DNA from: JANQPX01 sp039028235
Lineage (GTDB): Bacteria > Pseudomonadota > Alphaproteobacteria > Geminicoccales > Geminicoccaceae
Assembly: GCA_039028235.1 (NCBI GenBank)
Contig: JBCCIN010000129.1
Span: forward strand, 1 to 12,294
Reading direction: 5' to 3'
DNA: 12,294 nucleotides
Shown here: one piece after another, positions 5,192-11,020 of the stretch
How the letters are laid out: the number at the start of each line of letters is the position of its first letter
How positions within the stretch are numbered: position 1 is the stretch's first letter
Position numbers and translations under genes: made by a program
The notes under the pieces: model-generated
Told to the model about the DNA's origin: nothing
What the model saw: the letters and a program-made list of their open reading frames with translations, nothing else
The model's database searches: none

Positions 5192-7566
5192 CCGAGAAGC
5201 TCAGCCTGTTCGATCGCCCCAACAGCTATATCGGCCGCTCCGTGCCCAGGCCCGATGCACGCCGGCTGCTCTCGGGGCGTGGCCGCTTTGTCGATGATCG
5301 CCAGCTTCCGCGCATGGTCCACGCGGCGTTCCTCCGCTCCCCCCACGCCCACGCCCACATCGACGCGATGAGCGTTGACTTGGCGAAGGCGCTGCCGGGT
5401 GTCGTTGCCGTCTTTACGGGCAAAGATCTCGCCGAGCATGTCACGCCCTGGTCCGGCGTGCTCACCCACCTCCAGGATCTGCGTTCACCAAACCAGTACC
5501 CGCTGGCCGTCGATACGGCCCGCTGGCAGGGCGAGCCGGTCGCGATGGTGGTGGCCGACAGCCGAGCGATCGCGGAGGATGCCTGTACGTTGATCGAGGT
5601 CGACTATACGCCGCTGCCCGCGGCAGCCGATATGGAGACGGCACTCGATCCGGACGCCCCCGTCATCCATCCCGACTACGGCAACAATCTCGCCTGGGAG
5701 CGCCTGGTCGAGGCCGGCGATGTCGACGCCGCATTCGCGCGGGACGACGTCGTCACCATCGAGCGCCGTTTCCGTTTCAACCGCCACACCGGCGTCACCC
5801 TGGAGCCGCGCTCCTCACTGGTCGATTTCGATCCGGCCGAGGGCGCGCTGACCTATTGGTATTCCGGCCAGGCCCCGCACATGATGCAGGCGATCCTGGC
5901 AAAGCATCTCGATCTGCCTGAAGAAAACGTCCGCCTGATCGCGGAAGATGTCGGCGGCTCCTTCGGCATCAAGATCCACACCTATGGCGACGACATCGCC
6001 ACTGCCGCGGCAGCGATGATCCTGGAACGACCGGTGAAGTTCATCGCCGATCGCTACGAGAGTTTTGTGTCGGATATTCATGCCAGGGATCATCGCGTCG
6101 ATGGCAAGATCGGCGTCACCCGCGACGGCGAGATCGTCGCCCTTGAGATCGACGACCTCACCGGCATTGGCCCCTACAGCGTCTACCCGCGCACCTCCGC
6201 GATCGAGTGCAACCAGATCCTGAACCTCACCGGCACTCCCTACCGCATCGAGAACTATCGCGCACGCGGCCGCGTCGTTTTCCAGAACAAGAACGTCATG
6301 TGCCAGTACCGCGCCGTCGGTCACCCTGTCGCCATGGCGGTCGCGGATGGGCTCCTGGAAGATGCGGCGCACGCGATCGGCATAGACGTCGTTGAGATCC
6401 GCAAGAAGAACCTGATCGCCGACGACGCCTATCCCGTCACGACAGTGACGGGCATGAAGCTCGACGACCTCTCCCACCAGAAGTCGCTCGACAAGCTGAC
6501 GGACATCATGGGCTACCAACAGCTGCGCGAGGAACAGCAGGCGCTTCGGAGGAAGGGCGTCTATCGTGGCATCGGTCTCGTTTCGATGGTCGAGGTCACC
6601 AATCCGAGCCCGATGTTCTATGGCGTCGGCGGGGCGCCGATCGCGGCCCAGGACGGCGCTTCGATCCGCCTGGACGCAGCAGGTGCCCTGCATGTCGCTG
6701 CCTCGATCACCGAGCAGGGCCAGGGCACCAATACCGTCATCGCCCAGATCGCCGCCGATGTGTTCGGGACAGACCTCCACCGGGTGAAAGTCACGACAGG
6801 CGACACCGCAAACGTCCCCTATGGCGGCGGCACATGGGCATCCCGCGGTACAGGCATCGGCGGCGAGGCGGTGCTGCAGGCGGCCTTCGCTCTGAAACAG
6901 CAGGTGCTGGACGTCGCCGCCACCATCCTCCAGTCCGACCCGGAGAAGCTCGACATCGAACGCGGTTCGATCGTGAACTTAGCCGACAGTACCGAGAGAC
7001 TCTCGCTCGCCGAACTCGGACGAATTGTCTACTATCGCGGCAACGAGCTGCCGCCCGACGTCAAGCCGGAGCTGGTGGCCACGCGCCATTACCGCGTCAC
7101 CGATTTTCCTTTCGTTTTCACCAACGCCGCCATGGCCACCCATGTCGAAGTCGACATCGAGACCGGTTTTTTGACCGTTCTCGACTTCTGGGCCGTCGAA
7201 GACTGCGGTCGCGTGATCAACCCGCGCCTGGTGGACGAGCAGATCCGTGGCGGCATCGTCCAGGGCATCGGTGGAGCGCTCTATGAAGAGTGCGTCTACT
7301 CACGGGACGGCCAACTCCTGAACGCCTCCATGGCCGACTACCTCGTCCCCATGGCCGCAGAAATGCCCGACATCACCATCGAACATATCGCCACCCCCAC
7401 CAAGACCTCGACCCTAGGCGCCAAAGGCGCAGGCGAAGCCGGTACGGGCGGCGCCCCCGCAGCCATCATGAACGCCGTCAACGACGCTCTCCGACCGCAC
7501 GGCGCCAGGATCTCCGAACAGCCGATGACGCCAGAGCGAGTATTAAGGGCGCTCAGCGTGGTGTGA
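5188..7566 (+). CDS. Molybdenum hydroxylase large subunit, molybdopterin-binding (CoxL/XDH family)
   Basis: This 792-residue catalytic subunit is of the xanthine oxidase family and binds the Mo-molybdopterin cofactor. The order of motifs is as expected: the N-terminal a/b hammerhead domain (about 25-140), EDVGGSFGIK (253-262), the loop MCQYRAVGHP (371-380), EQGQGTNT (509-516), and GAKGAGEAG (744-752) with the probable catalytic glutamate E750. True CO dehydrogenases have AYRCSFR in the 371-380 loop. Here the aligned residues are QYRAVGH, so the cysteine that ligates copper is absent and CO oxidation is not expected. The loop also departs from the common AYRGAGRPE of form II enzymes. Start ATG 5188 overlaps the previous stop (ATGA). 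The substrate is unknown: an aldehyde, N-heterocycle or similar organic compound is likely. Confidence 0.93.
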   Translation: MTEKLSLFDRPNSYIGRSVPRPDARRLLSGRGRFVDDRQLPRMVHAAFLRSPHAHAHIDAMSVDLAKALPGVVAVFTGKDLAEHVTPWSGVLTHLQDLRSPNQYPLAVDTARWQGEPVAMVVADSRAIAEDACTLIEVDYTPLPAAADMETALDPDAPVIHPDYGNNLAWERLVEAGDVDAAFARDDVVTIERRFRFNRHTGVTLEPRSSLVDFDPAEGALTYWYSGQAPHMMQAILAKHLDLPEENVRLIAEDVGGSFGIKIHTYGDDIATAAAAMILERPVKFIADRYESFVSDIHARDHRVDGKIGVTRDGEIVALEIDDLTGIGPYSVYPRTSAIECNQILNLTGTPYRIENYRARGRVVFQNKNVMCQYRAVGHPVAMAVADGLLEDAAHAIGIDVVEIRKKNLIADDAYPVTTVTGMKLDDLSHQKSLDKLTDIMGYQQLREEQQALRRKGVYRGIGLVSMVEVTNPSPMFYGVGGAPIAAQDGASIRLDAAGALHVAASITEQGQGTNTVIAQIAADVFGTDLHRVKVTTGDTANVPYGGGTWASRGTGIGGEAVLQAAFALKQQVLDVAATILQSDPEKLDIERGSIVNLADSTERLSLAELGRIVYYRGNELPPDVKPELVATRHYRVTDFPFVFTNAAMATHVEVDIETGFLTVLDFWAVEDCGRVINPRLVDEQIRGGIVQGIGGALYEECVYSRDGQLLNASMADYLVPMAAEMPDITIEHIATPTKTSTLGAKGAGEAGTGGAPAAIMNAVNDALRPHGARISEQPMTPERVLRALSVV

Positions 7567-7926
7567 GTGGCTCGCCCATCTCACGGACTTGGACTTCTAT
7601 GGCTAAGACCGCCAGGTTTGACGGTACTGGTGGAGAGATGCTCTCCAACTCGCTATAGCTCGACGTGCTCATTTCGAGGTTCACTCTCGCCGTAAGCAAC
7701 AATGTCAATTGGGTTGGATCACTACTTGTTGGCTGGACGTTACATGGCTGGTCGCAACATCGCGTATCGGCTGCTCGATCGGCGACCTGTCATTGCCAGT
7801 GAAATGCCGAAATCTTCGGTGCGTCATCACGACTCGTGTCTGGTTGCTCCGGCAGGATCGCGAACAAGCTGAAGCCCAACACGGTGGGTCTCGTGTGCGA
7901 GAAGAAGACGTCGCTCCTAGCAAGGA
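7567..7926. other. Gap of 360 bp without an intact gene
   Basis: No ORF here has both an RBS and a recognisable product. It contains a perfect short hairpin (7631-7647). Several short readings look faintly protein-like: a 42-codon plus ORF at 7744-7872, a plus reading with RIANKLKPNTVGLVCEKK near 7855-7907, and a minus reading with SHTRPTVLGFSLFAILPEQ over similar bases. They conflict with each other, so at most one could be a decayed gene. The region separates the end of the Mo-hydroxylase operon from the 3' end of the LysR gene. Confidence 0.5.
7631..7647 (+). terminator. Perfect 7-bp hairpin after the Mo-hydroxylase operon
   Basis: TGGAGAG, loop ATG, CTCTCCA, 64 bases past the stop of the large subunit. 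No T-tract follows, so it may only be an RNA-stabilising or Rho-associated 3' structure. The position at the operon end supports some terminator role. Confidence 0.35.
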
Positions 7927-8856
7927 TCAAATGTCGGTTGCGCCCGGCCGCGTGACGGAAGTCAGCCAATCTCGGAAGGCTTGGATGCGCTGATCGGCTG
8001 ACTGCCATGGCGACGTGATCAGGTAGTAGCCGATGTCGACTCGGAACGACACATCGAACGGCATCACAAGCTGGCCCGTGCGCAATTCATCGGCGACCAT
8101 CATCGTGTTGACCAATGTGATGCCGTGACCCTGAACGGCCGACATAATGGCATAGTTCTCATAGTTTACTTCGATCCGGTCTTTGCAAACGATCTCTTCC
8201 CTGCCGGCCGCCCTGAACCACCGCCGCCAGTCCGTACGCTGGCGATAAAACTGGTTGTCCGGCCGATCGATCAGGGTGTGAAATCGGATGTCATCGGGGC
8301 TTTGCAGCGGATGGTCGCCCTCTAGAAGCTTCGGACTGCATACCGCGGCGATCTCTTCATACTCGGCGATGGGATCGACTTGAAGGTCGGGGTAATCGCC
8401 ATGGCCATAGCGGATACAGATGTCGACATCATCGACGCGCGGGTCCGCCAGAGCCGCGTTGGGTTCGATCCGCACGGAAATCTCCGGGTGCAGGACCCTG
8501 AAGCTTTCGAGCTTTGGCAATAGACAGTGGAGACCGAAAGTCGGCTCCACCGAGATCGTCAACGGACGCTCTTGCAGCCCGTCCCGAAACGTTCGAACTG
8601 CACCGCGCAGATGGTCGAATGCCGTCTCAAGTCCGGGCAACAGTGCGTGCCCAGCCGGCGTCAGCGCCAGCCGACGATGCTCGCGCAGGAAAAGACGCGC
8701 GCCAAAGAACGCTTCGAGGTCGTTAACCAGGTGCCCCACGGCACTGGCGCTGACATGCAGTTCGCTCGCGGCATGCTTGAAGCTCATATGCCGGGCCGCC
8801 GTTTCGAAGGCGCGCAATGCGTTGAGCGAGGGGAGCGCTGTCTGCGGCTGTTTCAT
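7927..8856 (-). CDS. LysR family transcriptional regulator, GcvA type
   Basis: This 309-residue DNA-binding regulator starts with LPSLNALRAFETAARHMSF (8-26), the hallmark of the GcvA-like branch of LysR proteins. Its winged HTH covers about residues 10-68 and ends in RRLALTPAGH. An effector-binding domain follows from about 95 to 300 (for example LTISVEPTFG and IMSAVQGHGITLVN). The recognition helix reads SASAVGHLVNDLEAFFG, where most relatives have SAVSHQV, so DNA specificity may differ. ATG 8856 is at a strong family position, and a 6-bp inverted repeat overlaps its leader. It is divergent from the small gene at 8976 and convergent with the Mo-hydroxylase operon. Its targets could be itself, the small gene, or the Mo hydroxylase; the sequence does not decide. 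Confidence 0.92.
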   Translation of the reverse strand: MKQPQTALPSLNALRAFETAARHMSFKHAASELHVSASAVGHLVNDLEAFFGARLFLREHRRLALTPAGHALLPGLETAFDHLRGAVRTFRDGLQERPLTISVEPTFGLHCLLPKLESFRVLHPEISVRIEPNAALADPRVDDVDICIRYGHGDYPDLQVDPIAEYEEIAAVCSPKLLEGDHPLQSPDDIRFHTLIDRPDNQFYRQRTDWRRWFRAAGREEIVCKDRIEVNYENYAIMSAVQGHGITLVNTMMVADELRTGQLVMPFDVSFRVDIGYYLITSPWQSADQRIQAFRDWLTSVTRPGATDI

Positions 8857-8975
8857 AGCGGAAGTTTTCTCCGCTTACTATGAGATCATATCGTTTGGAA
8901 CCAAGGCTATCCTTGCCTATTTTGATCTCAACAGCAACTTTGCCTGGAAGAAAATTCTTTCTCGGAGATCGAGAA
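8857..8975. promoter_or_regulatory. Divergent region between LysR gene and small gene, with two short palindromes
   Basis: AGCGGA (8857-8862) and TCCGCT (8870-8875) form a perfect inverted repeat with a 7-base spacer, directly next to the LysR start codon and overlapping where its RBS must lie. A second palindrome, CAAGG-CTAT-CCTTG (8902-8915), lies in the middle of the gap. LysR proteins usually bind in such divergent gaps near a T-N11-A motif. These palindromes are candidates for autoregulation or for a leader hairpin. The assignment is by position only. Confidence 0.4.
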
Positions 8976-9194
8976 ATGGCCGACTTTCGCCGATTCTACA
9001 ATCCCGGTCTGGAACACACATTGCATCTGGAAGAGCTGCAACGCTCGGCGTCACGTCTGAAGATCAGACAGACCGAATCACGACAGAAGTCGCAGGCGAT
9101 GAGGCGATGGCTGGCGCTAACGCTAACGGCCTTGGCCGAACGGATCGATCCGATTGACAAGTCAGTTGCCAGCAAATCTCCAGAAGCGGCCTGA
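8976..9194 (+). CDS. Small hypothetical protein, basic, about 72 residues
   Basis: The reading starts MADFRRFYNPGLEH at ATG 8976, with GGAG about nine bases upstream (GGAGATCGAGAA). It ends SPEAA before TGA. The middle is rich in R, K, Q and S (SASRLKIRQTESRQKSQ), followed by a short hydrophobic helix (RRWLALTLTALAERI) that is amphipathic and probably not a membrane span. An in-frame ATG at 8880 would add 32 residues but lies in the LysR promoter region and lacks an RBS. It is divergent from the LysR gene and convergent with the cyclase gene, with 30 bases between. I do not recognise a family. Its position beside a LysR gene suggests it could be that regulator's target. Confidence 0.55.
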   Translation: MADFRRFYNPGLEHTLHLEELQRSASRLKIRQTESRQKSQAMRRWLALTLTALAERIDPIDKSVASKSPEAA

Positions 9195-9204
9195 CAGCGA
9201 CCGC

Positions 9205-9230
9205 CGACGATCGTGCCTACACGATCATCG
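9205..9230. terminator. Hairpin between convergent genes
   Basis: GATCGTG (9209-9215), loop CCTA, CACGATC (9220-9226) form a perfect 7-bp stem. After one C-A mismatch, CGA/TCG adds three more pairs. It fills the 30-bp gap between convergent stops and includes the stop codon of the cyclase gene. No T-tract is present on either side. A bidirectional terminator is possible by location. Confidence 0.35.
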
Positions 9231-10442
9231 ACCTGCCAGTGTGAAAACCTCTTGATCACTTTCGATGCCACGCAGTTGATAGCGACCGAGTGAGCGCACT
9301 GCGTCAGGACAATGGCGTGCGACTTCGGCTGATATGATCACCTCCTGACCAACATCGCGGGCCAGTCCTTCCAGCCTCGCAGCCCGGTTGACCGCCAGGC
9401 CGATGGTCGTGAAGTCGAGACGATCTTCGCTGCCGACATTGCCGTAGAGCACGTCGCCGAGATGTAGCGCCATGCCATAACGCGGCCCGCCGCCTGCAAG
9501 CGAAGCAAGGCGGGTGCGGCTGTCCTCGATCGCATCAAGTGCCATCCGGCAAACCGGCCCCGCATCGTCGTCGGCCGGGAAGATCGCCAGTAGACCATCA
9601 CCGATGAATTTGAGGATCTCCCCGCCTCGGGATTCGATTGCCGGCACCAGGCAATCGAAATAGTCATTCAGTTTTTCGACGACGACATGCCCTGCAAGTT
9701 CTTCGCTCATTTTGGTGAAGCCGCGCAGGTCCGAAAGGAAAATAACCGCGGGTATTTCGTTGATGTCGCCGCGCCGAATCTGACCAGCGAGAATCCGTTT
9801 GCCGGTCTGTCGCCCGACATAGGTGTCAAGCAGGTTAGCCGTCGTCCGCCGAAGGCCATAGATCTCGGCGATACGGGCCAACGGGCGGCAGACGGCTTCC
9901 AGAATGACAAGATCGGCATCCTCGAAACCGTCCGGATGCTTGGTGCACCAGCTCACAGCATGGATCTGACCATCGAGAAAATGCAGCGGTTGTATCAGAT
10001 AGTCGGTAAAACCCTCTGCGCGCAGATCGGTGATGATATTGAAGTCCGACGGGCAATCGGGATCGGCCAAACGGCGCCGCACCGGTTCACCGCTCTCATA
10101 AACGGCGACGACCGAGCTTCTGCGATAGATGTCTTGGTTCAGAATGTCGTAACGACCCTCTGATACGACGACCTGCTCGCCCGCCTCCCAAAGGAAGCGT
10201 CGTCCCATGACATTCGGGTGCAGGGTTCGGACGAACACGGCCACGCGATCGAGAGGCAAACCCGCCTGTCGAAGACGATCGCAGACGACCTGGAGCACGT
10301 CCTGCGGTTGTTCAGCGCCACGTGCTCCGTCGATCAGCCAGTCGACGACCGCTACTGATGCTGGGTTGTACACATCGTTGGTTGGAGACGAGCACAAGAC
10401 ATCGACAAGCGACAGGCTTGCTGAACCGCCGTTTGCCATCAT
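9225..10442 (-). CDS. Class III adenylate/guanylate cyclase with N-terminal sensor-like domain
   Basis: This 405-residue soluble cyclase would make cAMP or cGMP. The C-terminal catalytic domain (about 230-400) has both metal aspartates, D238 in LSDLRGFT and D282 in LKFIGDGLLAIF. It has K278 as the probable purine-contacting residue, and N352 and R356 in GLAVNRAARLE as transition-state residues, so it should be active. The N-terminal 200 residues resemble a GAF-like sensor fold and contain no transmembrane segment. The architecture is common in rhizobia. ATG 10442 has GAGGAGG six bases upstream, and a second ATG follows directly at 10439. The YCII gene lies 157 bases upstream in the same direction. 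Whether the product is cAMP or cGMP cannot be decided by eye. Confidence 0.93.
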   Translation of the reverse strand: MMANGGSASLSLVDVLCSSPTNDVYNPASVAVVDWLIDGARGAEQPQDVLQVVCDRLRQAGLPLDRVAVFVRTLHPNVMGRRFLWEAGEQVVVSEGRYDILNQDIYRRSSVVAVYESGEPVRRRLADPDCPSDFNIITDLRAEGFTDYLIQPLHFLDGQIHAVSWCTKHPDGFEDADLVILEAVCRPLARIAEIYGLRRTTANLLDTYVGRQTGKRILAGQIRRGDINEIPAVIFLSDLRGFTKMSEELAGHVVVEKLNDYFDCLVPAIESRGGEILKFIGDGLLAIFPADDDAGPVCRMALDAIEDSRTRLASLAGGGPRYGMALHLGDVLYGNVGSEDRLDFTTIGLAVNRAARLEGLARDVGQEVIISAEVARHCPDAVRSLGRYQLRGIESDQEVFTLAGR

Positions 10443-10483
10443 GATCGTCCTCCTCGGCTATCTCTCGCTTGCCCGACGCGAGT

Positions 10484-10589
10484 GGCACGACCACATCGGA
10501 AGGTTCCCTTGGCGGCCGGGGGAAACTTGGCGGCATACCGTCGATCCTGGCCTACAGGGTTGGAATCAGATGACATGGTCACACCACTG
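10484..10589 (+). repeat. Diverged direct repeat, copy 2 (partner at 1951-2055)
   Basis: It lies in the gap between the cyclase start and the YCII stop. The core 10523-10542 is identical to 1989-2008, and both flanks are related at the same spacing apart from one base. The same frame as copy 1 reads NLAAYRRSW and then ESDDMVTPL, and stops soon after at a TAG near 10610. The copy seems more decayed, with a one-base shift before the core. Since it is upstream of a cyclase gene, it could alternatively be a shared regulatory element. Confidence 0.6.
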
Positions 10590-10599
10590 CCATTGCGGA

Positions 10600-10920
10600 C
10601 TACATATCCATAGCTTCGGCGATTTCAATCGTCCCGCCTGCCTGCAGCAAGGGGCAGCCCTTGGCCTTTTGATGCGCGTCTTCGAGGCTCGATGCCTCGA
10701 TCAGGCTGTAGCCGCCTGCTGGGTTAGGCCCACCGCCATCGACCAAGGAACCGTCCGGCTGGACCGTGCTCGACTTGCCGACCGGGTTGCCGCCGTCGAT
10801 GACTGCAGCGCCCATCGAGCCGAACCAGGCACCCCAGGCATCCATGACTTCCTTGACGGTGTCGGGATCCGAAGGATGCTCCACGCCCGTGCTGTGATAG
10901 ACAAACAGGTATTTCGCCAT
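10600..10920 (-). CDS. YCII-related domain protein
   Basis: This 106-residue protein is of the YCII/DGPF type, a ferredoxin-like alpha/beta fold found widely in rhizobia, often near ECF sigma factors. The N-terminal strand AKYLFVYH (2-9), helix TVKEVMDAWGAWFGSM (21-36), glycine-rich VDGGGPNPAGGYSLIEA (60-76) and EDAHQKAKGCPLL (80-92) are typical. I chose ATG 10920 because AGGAG sits seven bases upstream. In-frame ATGs at 10926 and 10950 are too near or lack an RBS. The function is unknown: some relatives act as small enzymes or binding partners. It is divergent from the PucR-type regulator across 100 bp, which makes it a possible target of that regulator. Confidence 0.88.
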   Translation of the reverse strand: MAKYLFVYHSTGVEHPSDPDTVKEVMDAWGAWFGSMGAAVIDGGNPVGKSSTVQPDGSLVDGGGPNPAGGYSLIEASSLEDAHQKAKGCPLLQAGGTIEIAEAMDM

Positions 10921-11020
10921 CGTCATTCTCCTATAGCTTGTGGTGATCAATTATGCACATTGACCACTATCAACATCGAATGACATTGAAAATAGCAAGA
11001 ATGCGCCTAGAATTCACCAC
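10921..11020. promoter_or_regulatory. AT-rich divergent promoter with three related half-sites
   Basis: This gap is clearly more AT-rich than the genes around it. It has GTGGTGATCAAT (10940-10951), ATTGACCAC (10959-10967), which is the reverse complement of GTGGTCAAT, and ATTCACCAC (11012-11020), the reverse complement of GTGGTGAAT. The first two form an inverted repeat with a two-base insertion. The third touches the ATG of the regulator. Repeated half-sites in a divergent gap next to a regulator gene suggest an operator for that regulator. The assignment is inferred. Confidence 0.45.

Noticed and set aside
5815..6780. Minus-strand ORF of 321 codons inside the Mo large subunit
   Set aside because: It is a mirror frame of a GC-rich gene. 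The composition (rich in D, R and H) is typical of antisense shadow, and the plus strand has all the family motifs.
5188..7566. Calling the operon a CO dehydrogenase (coxMSL)
   Set aside because: Gene order fits, but the AYRCSFR loop with its copper-binding Cys is absent from the large subunit.
7744..7872. Plus-strand 42-codon ORF in the gap after the Mo hydroxylase
   Set aside because: No RBS, no family, and a conflicting minus-strand reading over the same bases is about as convincing.
8420..9157. Plus-strand ORF of 245 codons across the LysR start
   Set aside because: It is antisense to the LysR DNA-binding domain and in a different frame from the better-supported small gene at 8976.
10207..10983. 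Long plus-strand ORF of 258 codons
   Set aside because: It lies antisense to the start of the cyclase and the whole YCII gene, both with clear family motifs, and has no recognisable domain of its own.
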